NCBI GenBank assembly: GCA_913061265.1
Contig: CAJXVS010000003.1
Location: forward strand, 124,001 to 188,000
Length of the DNA: 64,000 bases
Reading direction: 5' to 3'
Source of the DNA: an uncultured Halobacteriovorax sp.
GTDB lineage: Bacteria > Bdellovibrionota > Bacteriovoracia > Bacteriovoracales > Bacteriovoracaceae
The notes beneath the pieces are model-generated. The model saw only the letters and a program-made list of their open reading frames with translations. It was not told the DNA's origin and did no database searches. Below are positions 43,837 through 52,228 of the stretch, piece by piece; position 1 is the stretch's first letter; every line of letters begins with the position of its first letter. The position numbers were made by a program, and so were the translations under genes.

Positions 43837-44736
43837 TTACAGAGTTTTACAAGATTTCGTGATCTTAGGAATAAAGTTACTTAGGTCTTTAGCTGCTATT
43901 TGAGTCGCCCCAATACCGTGAACGGTAGCGCCTGATCTCTCTAAATACTCTCTAAAGGGCCCATGGTATTCATCAACATCAGTAACGATAACTAAGTGCT
44001 TGGCCGAGTTTGCCTCAATCCAGTTAACCATGCGGCGACCATCATTGCTTCCTACGTAATCACAGAGAGTGTCATAAGAGCCTAGGCTTCTTCTTGAAGT
44101 ATCAAAAATAGAAAAGCTCACTCCGGCTTTACAGTCATTCTTCAACTTAGAAGCAAAGAAGCGTCTTTCACAATATTTTTCTTCAGAAGTGTAGTCGATA
44201 TTACGAAGGGAAGAACTTGTATCGATCCATATTTCTAAGTCCGCCGTCTTGATAGTCTTTCTTGATTCCTTACCACAAAAGATATCAAAGTATCTTCCCT
44301 CTTGGCATTCAACGAGAGAGATATCATCAGCATTAAAAGTATTCAGTTTAAAAGGATCTTCCTTCTTTTCAGTTTTGACTTCTTCTTTTAGTTTTTTATT
44401 TGGTTTTAAAGCACCTGGTACTTCACTTAGATAACCTAATTGAGGATGAAAACATCCGTCTCCCATAGGCGTGCATTCTAAGTTCCTCATAGGAGTTGCG
44501 TCTTCAAATCCTTCAGGGTCAGAGAAGTCGATAACATATTCCTCTTCATAACCTTCAGTCTTATTTTGAGCAATCGACTTGGAGAGAAAGATGTTCTTTG
44601 TTTTTTTATTTAAGAAATTAATGATGGATGCAGACTTAGCTTGGCTTAGAAAGATAACTTCTAAGCGATCGGGAGAGCCCCAGCAATTGCTTGCTAGAAT
44701 AAAAAGCGAAAATGTTAAAACAAATGGCTTCTTCAA
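43837..44736 (-). CDS. Secreted VWA-like protein
   Basis: 299 residues. Signal peptide MKKPFVLTFSLFILASNCWG. The C-terminal third fits a von Willebrand A fold: LEIWIDTSSSLRNID gives DxSxS of the MIDAS metal site, followed by VVTDVDEYHGP with an acidic residue at the expected strand. Eight or more Cys suggest disulfides. The N-terminal half is low complexity with Lys/Glu repeats. Start overlaps the regulator gene by four bases (ATGA), so the pair is one operon under that regulator. Confidence 0.6.
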   Translation of the reverse strand: MKKPFVLTFSLFILASNCWGSPDRLEVIFLSQAKSASIINFLNKKTKNIFLSKSIAQNKTEGYEEEYVIDFSDPEGFEDATPMRNLECTPMGDGCFHPQLGYLSEVPGALKPNKKLKEEVKTEKKEDPFKLNTFNADDISLVECQEGRYFDIFCGKESRKTIKTADLEIWIDTSSSLRNIDYTSEEKYCERRFFASKLKNDCKAGVSFSIFDTSRRSLGSYDTLCDYVGSNDGRRMVNWIEANSAKHLVIVTDVDEYHGPFREYLERSGATVHGIGATQIAAKDLSNFIPKITKSCKTL

Positions 44737-45353
44737 AAATCAATTCCCTTTTGCCTAAGATAAGTAATAATATTCTTTCCAATATCTACAACTAAGTCTT
44801 TTCCATCAGTATCTAAGCTTAAGAAGTCGGTTAAGAATCCTCTCTGCCTTGCTGATAAAGATCTCAGCTTATCTTTTATTTCGCTATCCCCGCCCGCTTG
44901 TCCGGATTGGTTATAACTAACTGTATGAGACTTTCCGCCTACTTTAATCCTGGCCGAGGTACTCTTTTGAGCTGTTCCTTCGTCCCCGCTTAAGGCATCT
45001 GCAAAGTCATCATCCTCTTCAACATCCTCGGTAGGCTCTGGAGTATTAAGACTTGGTTCACTATCGCCACCTTCGTCTTTATAGAGCTTCACTAGTCTAA
45101 TGAAGTGATCACTAAATCCCTCTTCGACAAAATCGATCATTTCGTGAAGGGGAATGTTCAATTTAGCGACTATTTTGGCTATTAGCTGAGGATTTAGGTC
45201 TGTTGTTCTTTGGTTGAGAAAGCGGCTCATAGTAGAGACGCCGACTCCGACGAGCTCAGAGAGGTCTTTCTGTGTCAGAGAGCCACGAACTTGCATGTAC
45301 TTCCGTACAACTCCTAAGAATAGGTCCACTTTTGTTTCATCAAATTGTGCCAT
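44733..45353 (-). CDS. XRE/Cro-type HTH regulator
   Basis: 206 residues from the ATG at 45353 with GGGAGG five bases upstream (an upstream in-frame start at 45383 lacks a site). HTH in residues about 20-65 (LTQKDLSELVGVGVSTMSRFLNQRTTDLNPQLIAKIVAKLNI). A long acidic Ser/Glu/Asp-rich linker (about 105-140) and a C-terminal helical domain follow. It probably controls its own operon and the divergent gene through the GCAAT/ATTGC palindromes at 45394-45482. Coupled to the VWA-like gene downstream. Confidence 0.78.
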   Translation of the reverse strand: MAQFDETKVDLFLGVVRKYMQVRGSLTQKDLSELVGVGVSTMSRFLNQRTTDLNPQLIAKIVAKLNIPLHEMIDFVEEGFSDHFIRLVKLYKDEGGDSEPSLNTPEPTEDVEEDDDFADALSGDEGTAQKSTSARIKVGGKSHTVSYNQSGQAGGDSEIKDKLRSLSARQRGFLTDFLSLDTDGKDLVVDIGKNIITYLRQKGIDF

Positions 45354-45393
45354 TGCAACCTCCCTTTTCGGGATATTAACCACTTAGCTCATA

Positions 45394-45482
45394 GCAATTG
45401 CACGTAATTGCAATATAAGCCCTTATTATTCCTATCGGAATGCAAAATTATTTCTTTACGCAATTTTATTGCTTGACGCAAT
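45394..45482. promoter_or_regulatory. Cluster of GCAAT/ATTGC palindromes, probable XRE operators
   Basis: GCAATTGC (45394-45401), ATTGCAAT (45407-45414), GCAAT-TTT-ATTGC (45460-45472) and ACGCAAT (45476-45482). The third site touches the -35 of the rightward promoter. They lie in the divergent gap between the XRE gene and the pentapeptide gene, which is the normal place for an autoregulatory operator. Confidence 0.55.
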
Positions 45483-45501
45483 GAGTCAGGTATTGTATTA
45501 T
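45473..45501 (+). promoter_or_regulatory. Sigma-70-type promoter of the pentapeptide-repeat gene
   Basis: TTGACG (45473-45478), 17-base spacer, TATTAT (45496-45501); predicted start near 45508. The upstream palindrome GCAATtttATTGC (45460-45472) would place a bound repressor over the -35. Confidence 0.75.
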
Positions 45502-45554
45502 GAAATTGAGCGACACACACTGTCACTTAAAACGACACAAGGCTTGGAGGCAAC

Positions 45555-46106
45555 ATGAATTCTTTAACCAAATTTATTGACCAGACCCTAGCGCTTCACT
45601 CAGACCCCGAAGCAACGGAATCGGTTAAGGTTGATAAGTTTCTTGATAGCACTCAGTACGAAGTTATTGAAAACGAAGTACTAATGAACAGTGATATTAA
45701 GGGGTTAAAAATTTCTGGCTCTCTATTTTCTCTCACTACCTTTAAGAACGTTACCTTTGAGTCTTGTGTTTTTTTTGGATCAAAGATTGAAAATTGCAGA
45801 TTTGTAGGATGCAAATTCATTGATTGCGACTTTCAATTTACGAATCTTGCGTTTTGCAACTTTATTGCTACAGATTTTACGAATACCAGATGGGAATGCT
45901 CTCCAATGAAGAAGAGTGATTTCTCAAGCTGCGGTATGGACGCCAAGACTCTCTACTTCGTTGCCAAGGAAGATAACAAGATTGAGTCATGTTTTATGAC
46001 AGAGGAAGTCGAATGGGTTGATGCTCCTATAAATGAGGACGGTACTCAAGACCCAACTAAAACAATGAATGTGCTTTTAAGCCACTTTGGCAAAAAAGCC
46101 GCCTAA
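45555..46106 (+). CDS. Pentapeptide-repeat protein
   Basis: 183 residues. Repeats of the A/C-x-F-x-x type run from about 48 to 130 (SDIKGLKISGSLFSLTTFKNVTFESCVFFGSKIENCRFVGCKFIDCDFQFTNLAFCNFIATDF), predicting a right-handed beta-helix rod. Ends with a flexible acidic tail. Family members bind DNA gyrase or act as scaffolds; nothing here identifies a target. GGAGG site eight bases before the ATG. Its promoter overlaps the likely XRE operator, so it is co-regulated with the regulator. Confidence 0.85.
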   Translation: MNSLTKFIDQTLALHSDPEATESVKVDKFLDSTQYEVIENEVLMNSDIKGLKISGSLFSLTTFKNVTFESCVFFGSKIENCRFVGCKFIDCDFQFTNLAFCNFIATDFTNTRWECSPMKKSDFSSCGMDAKTLYFVAKEDNKIESCFMTEEVEWVDAPINEDGTQDPTKTMNVLLSHFGKKAA

Positions 46107-46260
46107 ACGAAAAAACAAATTTGGCTAGAGATGAACGCTTGGTCGCTTCAAGGATTTATCTGCCAAAAACCAATCTAATGAGAAGCGGCCATATATATCT
46201 TCTTCGGAGTTTGGCAAAAGGATTTGCCCCCGAACTTATCTTAAATATCACCACCCCCAT

Positions 46261-46280
46261 GCCGGGCCCTCGGGTCCGGC
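46261..46280 (+). repeat. GC-rich hairpin before the 29-residue ORF
   Basis: GCCGGGCC-CTCG-GGTCCGGC, 8 bp with one G-U pair, in an AT-rich gap (46107-46306) with no other supported gene. No U-tract. Possibly an mRNA stabiliser or a translation control element for the small ORF 26 bases downstream. Confidence 0.5.
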
Positions 46281-46306
46281 TGGCACTTCACTTTAGGGAG
46301 ATCAAA

Positions 46307-46396
46307 ATGGAAAGAAAAGAGCAACTCATAGAACTACTACTCAATGTCTTTATCACACTTCTTTTTGTTTTAATGTTAAGTGGAGTTACGGCTTAA
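46307..46396 (+). CDS. 29-residue single-helix membrane peptide
   Basis: GGGAG site six bases before the ATG; MERKEQLIELLLNVFITLL... with a hydrophobic helix from about 8 to 28. An in-frame extension to 46121 exists but lacks a ribosome site and has random composition, so the short form is the likely product. Small single-helix proteins usually modulate larger membrane complexes; nothing indicates which. Its stop overlaps the convergent nadB stop. Confidence 0.5.
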   Translation: MERKEQLIELLLNVFITLLFVLMLSGVTA

Positions 46397-47958
46397 GAGT
46401 TCGATCTGTAAAAACAACCAATAGATTCTTTATTCCTAGCTGAGGCATTAAGAACAAGATAACCAACTTCTACAGCATTACGTAAACCAATCAATTCATC
46501 ATTCAAGATAGCATCTTTATAAAATTTCTGAATTTCATCATAGAGCTCGCTAAGCATAGCTTCTGCGCGCTTTATTCTATTGGGTGTTCTTGTTAACCCA
46601 ACATAGTTCCACATGGTTTGCTTTAAAGTTAACCAGTCCTGGTGAATAAGCGCTGGATCAGCAGGAACACTTCCTAGGCGCCATTCTTGAATATTGTTTT
46701 CTGAATAGATCTTAATATTAGTGATTTCTTTTTCTATATTGGCAGCTGCAAGATAACCCCAAGTCACACCTTCAGCTAAAGAAGTAGAGGCCAAGCGGTT
46801 GGCGCCATGAAGACCTGTACAAGCGACTTCCCCTACAGCGTAGAGGTTAGTGAGACTTGTTTTACCAGTAAGGTCCGTCTTAATTCCACCACAAGTATAA
46901 TGAGCTGCAGGAACCACTGGTATTGGTCTTTGCGTGATATCAACGTCTTTACCTAAACAGTGCTTATAAATAGTTGGGAATCTCTCTTTAATCCAGCCCT
47001 CGTCTTTATGACTAATATCTAAATAAACACAATCGTGCTTTGTTCGAATCATTTCTTGGTCAATTGACCTGGCCACTACGTCACGAGGAGCAAGCTCTCT
47101 ATCAGGATGATATTTTCCCATAAAGGCTTCGCCATCAGAATTAACTAAAATCCCACCTTCACCTCTGATCGCTTCGCTGACAAGGAACCTACGGTGAGCA
47201 GACTTATCAAAGAAAGTAGTAGGGTGAAATTGAATGAACTCCATATCAGTTATGGTGGCCCCAGCTCTCTTGGCCATGGCATGCCCATCCCCTCTCGCTC
47301 CTTCAGAGTTAGAGTGATGCAAATAAAGAGAACCAATTCCGCCAGTAGCAAGAACAGTCACCTTTGAGAGGGCCTTATCAATCTGCCTAGTTTCTTGATT
47401 GTATACGTAAGCACCAAGAACCTTATTTTCTTCATAGCGCTGCGAGATTTTCACGCCGTGATGAATAGCCGTTAGTAAATCAATTGCCGTATGACCGGTT
47501 AAGATCGTTACATTAGGAAATCTATTCTTATCTTTTAAGTAATTTAAGAGCGAGACCTGAATCTCTCTCCCTGTAAAATCCCCTTTATAAAGGATTCTAG
47601 AAACCGTATGAGCCGCTTCTTTAGTAAAAGCTAGTTCACCATTTTCATCTTTTTCAAAATCCGTTTGAGCCTTATCAAGAAGAATCTCTTTTAGGATCGC
47701 TTGAGATTCTTCCACCATCTTCTTAACTGCAGGACGGTAAGAAGTATGACTTGAAGCTTTTAAGATATCTTTTTCAAGGCCATCGTTAGCTTCAGGATAG
47801 ATCACTCCCCCTTGAGCCCAGAATGTATTTGAAATATTTGGATCTTTCTCACGGGTAATGATGCCGACTTTCGCGCCAGACTCACCAAGCTTGATTGCAG
47901 TAGTTAAACCTGCAACGCCGCAACCAATAATAAGAACATCAAAGTTATACGCGCTCAT
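46393..47958 (-). CDS. nadB: L-aspartate oxidase
   Basis: 521 residues, the normal size. FAD-dependent first enzyme of de novo NAD synthesis (aspartate to iminoaspartate). DVLIIGCGVAGLTTAI (FAD), the ANRLASTSLAEG motif and the succinate-dehydrogenase-like SEAIRGEGGILVN active-site block with MEFIQFHPTT. C-terminal FRD/SDH-type helical domain. Overlaps nadC by 14 bases. Confidence 0.93.
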   Translation of the reverse strand: MSAYNFDVLIIGCGVAGLTTAIKLGESGAKVGIITREKDPNISNTFWAQGGVIYPEANDGLEKDILKASSHTSYRPAVKKMVEESQAILKEILLDKAQTDFEKDENGELAFTKEAAHTVSRILYKGDFTGREIQVSLLNYLKDKNRFPNVTILTGHTAIDLLTAIHHGVKISQRYEENKVLGAYVYNQETRQIDKALSKVTVLATGGIGSLYLHHSNSEGARGDGHAMAKRAGATITDMEFIQFHPTTFFDKSAHRRFLVSEAIRGEGGILVNSDGEAFMGKYHPDRELAPRDVVARSIDQEMIRTKHDCVYLDISHKDEGWIKERFPTIYKHCLGKDVDITQRPIPVVPAAHYTCGGIKTDLTGKTSLTNLYAVGEVACTGLHGANRLASTSLAEGVTWGYLAAANIEKEITNIKIYSENNIQEWRLGSVPADPALIHQDWLTLKQTMWNYVGLTRTPNRIKRAEAMLSELYDEIQKFYKDAILNDELIGLRNAVEVGYLVLNASARNKESIGCFYRSNS

Positions 47959-48778
47959 ATTTTAAGGAGATATCCACAGGAGGTGCACCGTAAGTGATAC
48001 GACCAACGCTTATGGCGTCGACTCCGGGTAAGAGGTAATTATCAATTGTCTCTAAAGTGATTCCGCCACTAACTTCATAAGTGACTTTATCTTTCTTAAG
48101 TAAGACTGCTTTTTTTATTTGCTCTGCCGAGAAGTTATCCAGCATAAGATGATTGATTCCCATCTCAAGAGCTTTTTCTAATTCTTTCAAGTCGTGAATC
48201 TCAACTTCAATTTCATTATAAAAAGAGCCTACTGAATTAAAGAAGCTTACCGCTTGTTCAACTCCACCAAAGAATTTTTTATGATTATCTTTAACCATCC
48301 AAAGATCTGTCTGACCAAGACGATGATTATAACCCCCGCCACATCTAACAGAGTATTTCTCTAACGAACGAAGACCAGGTGTTGTCTTTCTTGTATCAAG
48401 AATCTTAATCCCAGTCCCCTTCGCTTTTTCAACAAAGAGATTAGTAAAGCTAGCAATAGCACTTCCATGAGAGAGAAGATTAAGGGCAATCCTTTCTCCG
48501 TTCAAAGCGATATTAAAAGGAAGATCGAAATTTAACTCATCTCCCTTTTTTAACTCGGATCCTTCAAAGGACATGATTTCATGAGATAATTTGAATCCTT
48601 CATCTAAGTATTGAAAGGCCGCTTCAAACCATGGAAGACCCGCTAGGATAAGATCACTCTTAATCTTAAGCTGACAGCTAACCTTGTCTGTAGGTAGGGC
48701 CTTTTGATAAAAGATGTTCCTCGTAAGATCATCTTCTTCAAAGAAACTCGAAATTGTTTTGCTAAAGGTACTTTTCAT
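47945..48778 (-). CDS. nadC: Nicotinate-nucleotide pyrophosphorylase (quinolinate phosphoribosyltransferase)
   Basis: 277 residues. Converts quinolinate plus PRPP to nicotinate mononucleotide. LNLLSHGSAIASFT, LDTRKTTPGLRSLEKYSVRCGGGYNHR and EVSGGITLETIDNYLLPGVDAISVG are the family signatures (Arg and Lys of the substrate site). First gene of the nadC-nadB operon; nadA is not adjacent. Confidence 0.94.
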   Translation of the reverse strand: MKSTFSKTISSFFEEDDLTRNIFYQKALPTDKVSCQLKIKSDLILAGLPWFEAAFQYLDEGFKLSHEIMSFEGSELKKGDELNFDLPFNIALNGERIALNLLSHGSAIASFTNLFVEKAKGTGIKILDTRKTTPGLRSLEKYSVRCGGGYNHRLGQTDLWMVKDNHKKFFGGVEQAVSFFNSVGSFYNEIEVEIHDLKELEKALEMGINHLMLDNFSAEQIKKAVLLKKDKVTYEVSGGITLETIDNYLLPGVDAISVGRITYGAPPVDISLKYERV

Positions 48779-48832
48779 TTACTGCCTATTCATTATGTGA
48801 ACGAACACTCTTCATAACCCCTTAATTTCAAT

Positions 48833-49948
48833 GTGTTAAGGAAGATTATAGAGCCTTTAGTTTTCAATAGCTTGCGTGTGAACGGGCGCCTCTTTTTGAT
48901 CTATTTAATCGGATTTCTCCTCCTGTTTAGCTCCTACCGAGATACCCCTAAGTTTAACAAAGGGTACAAAAAGGAGCGCTCGTTCACCACCTCTCGGATG
49001 CTCACCCTCTCAAAACACTTCAAAAGCCGCTCCATGGCGACTCTCTTAAATGCCTTTATCACTGGAGATAAGAGAAAGATTAATCCTACTGTTAAGAAGA
49101 AGTTCGATAACCTGGCCCTCTCACACCTATTCACACCTTCAGGGATACATTTAGCCAGCCTCTATTTTCTGCTTCTCCCCTTTCTTAATCGAGCTAAGAA
49201 TAAGCTCTTCATCCTTATTCCCCTTTTGGGTTTTAGCTATTTCTTTACTCCCTTTCATTCCATTAAAAGAATCCTCCTCATGAAGGTAACTTCTGTTTGG
49301 CTTGATCAAAGAGATATCTTTAAAGTCTTTCTCTTAAGCTTTACTTGGGATTTTATTTTAGGGACTTATTCACTTAGTCCTCTAAGCTATAGTTATAGTT
49401 TTTTATTTCTTGGAATAATTATCAGCTTTCAGAATAGGCCAAAGCTCTTTCTTCCCCTAGCTCTTCTTGGCGGACAAATCATCACTCAGTTCTTTAGTGA
49501 AGTGCCTTTAACAACCACTGGCTTTCTTTGGAACTTCGCCCTTACTTCACTTTTTAGTTTTCTCTATCCCTTTTTCTTTCTCTTCTACCTCTTCCCTCAA
49601 GTTCCTTTTTCTGAAGAGCTAATCTCCCTCTTTTATCAACTTGTTTCTTTCTCTAGCGCAATTGCTCTTTCAATAGGAAGTTTTATGGCCACCTTTAATT
49701 TGATTCTCCTAACCTTGTATCTTTCTATTGGAGGTAGGAAGTCGCTGATCATTGCTCTTCTCCTTATTTTTTGTTCACAGCCGCTGCTTAACGTGAAGAA
49801 ACAAAAACCATACAGGAAGTCACATAAGAGGCTTCCCTATCAGATTATAGAAAAGAATAAATTAGGATATAAGACTTGGCATTCAGACCGGACCTGCCAC
49901 CATAGGCTAGGTCCGAGTGATTATAAGATTAAATGCAATATCAATTAG
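48833..49948 (+). CDS. Minimal ComEC/Rec2-like competence membrane protein
   Basis: 371 residues, about half of a normal ComEC (700-800). The central competence domain is present: FITGDKRKINPTVKKKFDNLALSHLFTPSGIHLASLYF, the characteristic ALLlG ... GLSHL-apSGlH pattern. Seven to eight helices follow. The N-terminal DUF4131 region and the C-terminal metallo-beta-lactamase domain are missing, though a basic tail with KTWHSDRTCHHRLGPSDYKIKC resembles the final loop of that domain. GTG start without a good ribosome site, so the start is uncertain. Could be a DNA-uptake channel or a degenerate copy. Confidence 0.75.
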   Translation: MLRKIIEPLVFNSLRVNGRLFLIYLIGFLLLFSSYRDTPKFNKGYKKERSFTTSRMLTLSKHFKSRSMATLLNAFITGDKRKINPTVKKKFDNLALSHLFTPSGIHLASLYFLLLPFLNRAKNKLFILIPLLGFSYFFTPFHSIKRILLMKVTSVWLDQRDIFKVFLLSFTWDFILGTYSLSPLSYSYSFLFLGIIISFQNRPKLFLPLALLGGQIITQFFSEVPLTTTGFLWNFALTSLFSFLYPFFFLFYLFPQVPFSEELISLFYQLVSFSSAIALSIGSFMATFNLILLTLYLSIGGRKSLIIALLLIFCSQPLLNVKKQKPYRKSHKRLPYQIIEKNKLGYKTWHSDRTCHHRLGPSDYKIKCNIN

Positions 49949-52116
49949 TAGTTAAGAAGTTTTCTTAGCTCAATTTCAACATCATCAACTTGAGGAAGGA
50001 TATACTCTTCTTGTTGAGGACAATAAGCCACGTGAACATCTTTTGCCGCCACTCTTAAGATTGGAGCGTCTAGAGATTCAAAACATTCTTCGTTGATTCG
50101 CGCGGCAATCTCACCAGCAAATCCACTTGTCTTAGTCTCTTCATGAGCGATCATGATTCTGCTTGTTTTACCAAGAGACTTTATAATCGCGTCCATATCT
50201 AAAGGAGCAAGTGTACGAAGATCGATCACCTCAACAGAGAATCCATCAGCGGCCACTCTCTTAGCAGCATCAATAGATTTTTGAACTAAAGCGCCCCAGG
50301 CAACGATAGTTGCATCAGTTCCCTCTAGTGCGATTCTCGCTTTACCAAAAGGAATCATGAAGTTCTCATCAGCTTCCGCTGATCTATTGTAACCTTGATA
50401 ATATAAATGCTTATGCTCTAGGAACATAACCGGATCATCAGCTCTAATAGCAGTTCTTAAAAGCCCAGCAGCATCAGTAGCGTTCGACGGGAAGGCCACA
50501 TAGATTCCTGGAATATGTGTAAAGAGAGACTCTCCACATTGGCTATGATAGATCGATCCACCTCTCAGGTAACCACCGATTGGAACTCTAACGACCATAG
50601 GGCATTTAAAGTCTCCACCAGATCTATACCTAGTCGTGGCCATCTCATTCTTGAGCTGCATATAAGCAGTCCAAATATAATCAAAAAATTGAATCTCTAC
50701 GATAGGCTTTAGGCCACGCATGGCCATGCCGATAGCACGTCCTACGATATTGGCTTCAGCAAGTGGAGAATTAAAGACTTGTCCTTCACGGCTATCTCTT
50801 TGAACGCCTGAAGTAATCTTAAAAACTCCGCCCTTACCTTTAAGGTCTGGGTTATCAAATTTTTCAAGTTGGCTAAAATCAGCAACGTCTTCACCAAACA
50901 TTCTAAGAAGCGGGTTCTTAGCAAACTCAGAACGAAGAACTTTATTGATAGCTCCTGCCATTGGGATATCATCTTTTCCTGTGAAATTAGGCTCTGTCTC
51001 AAAATCAGTCGAGCTAATATCAACATCCATACTATGGAGGTGATCCATGCTCGATTCAATACTAGGCCAAGGAGTTTCAATGGCCTTTGCCATGGCCTCT
51101 TTAACTTCAGCACTAACATCTTGAAGAATCTGATCATTTTCTTTTTGAGTGATCACACCTGCTTCAATAAGTGTCTTTGGATATGAATTAAAAACATCAA
51201 TGATCTTTTCTTCAGCTAGCTCTTCTTTGGTTCTGTACATCGTTTGATCATCAGAAAGAGAGTGAGAATAAGGTCTTGTTACACTAGCGTGAACAAGAAC
51301 TGGCCCGAGGCGTTTCCTTGTATGCTCAACAGCTTCGATCATAGCGGCGTAAGATTCAATAGGACAACTTCCGTTAGTCGTAATGATCTTAAGATCAGGA
51401 AAGCTCTCTAAGGCTTTAGAAATTGATCCGCCCGGAGTTTGAACAAAAGTAGGAGTCGATATTGCGTAACCATTATCTTCAACACAGAAGATAACCGGAA
51501 GCTTATTAACACAAGCTGTAGTAATCCCTTCCCAGAACTCACCTTGAGAAGTAGTTCCATCTCCACATGAAGTATAAACAACTTCGTCGTTCTCAAATGG
51601 GATTTCAGCATTCAATACTTTTTTAGTCTTAAGGTCTTCTAGAAACATTCCGGCTTCAGCAACGCCACAAGCTTGTAAGAACTGAGTTCCTGTACAAGAA
51701 GATTTTGTTACAATATTAAGATCAACATTTCCCCAATGAGCAGGCATTTGTCTACCATGGCTGGCCGTATCACCAATATTTCCATTGGCCTGGCAAAGCA
51801 TTTCGTAAGCTGTTACACCAAGACCAGTACATAGGGCGCGGTCTCTATAATAAGGGATGAACCAATCGTACTTAGGTTTCATAGCCTTCGCTACAGCTGA
51901 AAGAATTCCTTCATGACCAGCACCAGAGATCTGAAAGTAAGCCTTTGATTGCTTCTTCATTGAAATCTCAGCGTCGTCTAATTTTCTAGAAAGATAAACA
52001 TTTCTTAACATCCAAACGAGGTCATCTTTTTTAAGACCAATCTCTTTTGCGAGTTTTAATTTATCTTCAACGGAAATCATCTTCGTATTTGCCTTAGGCT
52101 TAGTTTTTTCTAGCAT
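49945..52116 (-). CDS. Branched-chain 2-oxoacid dehydrogenase E1, fused alpha-beta subunits
   Basis: 723 residues. Alpha half: GAGHEGILSAVAKAM, TGLGVTAYEML, SSCTGTQFLQACGVAEAGM and the TPP Mg motif GDGTTSQGEFWEG with NGYAIS partner. Beta half from about 360: AINKVLRSEFAKNP, RMFGEDVADF, FNSPLAEANIVGRAIGMAMRG, IFFDYIW and REGLRTLAPLD-type end (VIDLRTLAPLD). Decarboxylates branched-chain 2-oxoacids (or pyruvate) as part of an E1-E2-E3 complex; E2 and E3 are not in the window. Fits with leucine dehydrogenase nearby. Confidence 0.9.
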   Translation of the reverse strand: MLEKTKPKANTKMISVEDKLKLAKEIGLKKDDLVWMLRNVYLSRKLDDAEISMKKQSKAYFQISGAGHEGILSAVAKAMKPKYDWFIPYYRDRALCTGLGVTAYEMLCQANGNIGDTASHGRQMPAHWGNVDLNIVTKSSCTGTQFLQACGVAEAGMFLEDLKTKKVLNAEIPFENDEVVYTSCGDGTTSQGEFWEGITTACVNKLPVIFCVEDNGYAISTPTFVQTPGGSISKALESFPDLKIITTNGSCPIESYAAMIEAVEHTRKRLGPVLVHASVTRPYSHSLSDDQTMYRTKEELAEEKIIDVFNSYPKTLIEAGVITQKENDQILQDVSAEVKEAMAKAIETPWPSIESSMDHLHSMDVDISSTDFETEPNFTGKDDIPMAGAINKVLRSEFAKNPLLRMFGEDVADFSQLEKFDNPDLKGKGGVFKITSGVQRDSREGQVFNSPLAEANIVGRAIGMAMRGLKPIVEIQFFDYIWTAYMQLKNEMATTRYRSGGDFKCPMVVRVPIGGYLRGGSIYHSQCGESLFTHIPGIYVAFPSNATDAAGLLRTAIRADDPVMFLEHKHLYYQGYNRSAEADENFMIPFGKARIALEGTDATIVAWGALVQKSIDAAKRVAADGFSVEVIDLRTLAPLDMDAIIKSLGKTSRIMIAHEETKTSGFAGEIAARINEECFESLDAPILRVAAKDVHVAYCPQQEEYILPQVDDVEIELRKLLNY

Positions 52117-52228
52117 TTATAGATCTCTTGCTCAGCGTTAAAATAGTCATCATTTCGCTAAGACTTTATCTAATAGAGTCCTATTTGTCTAAGAAACTGA
52201 AAAATTACAAGGTGTTAAGTCATTAGAA

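Noticed and set aside
46121-46306. 91-codon frame starting at 46121
   Set aside because: Only the last 29 codons have a good ribosome site; the rest has no coding signal and includes the GC-rich hairpin.
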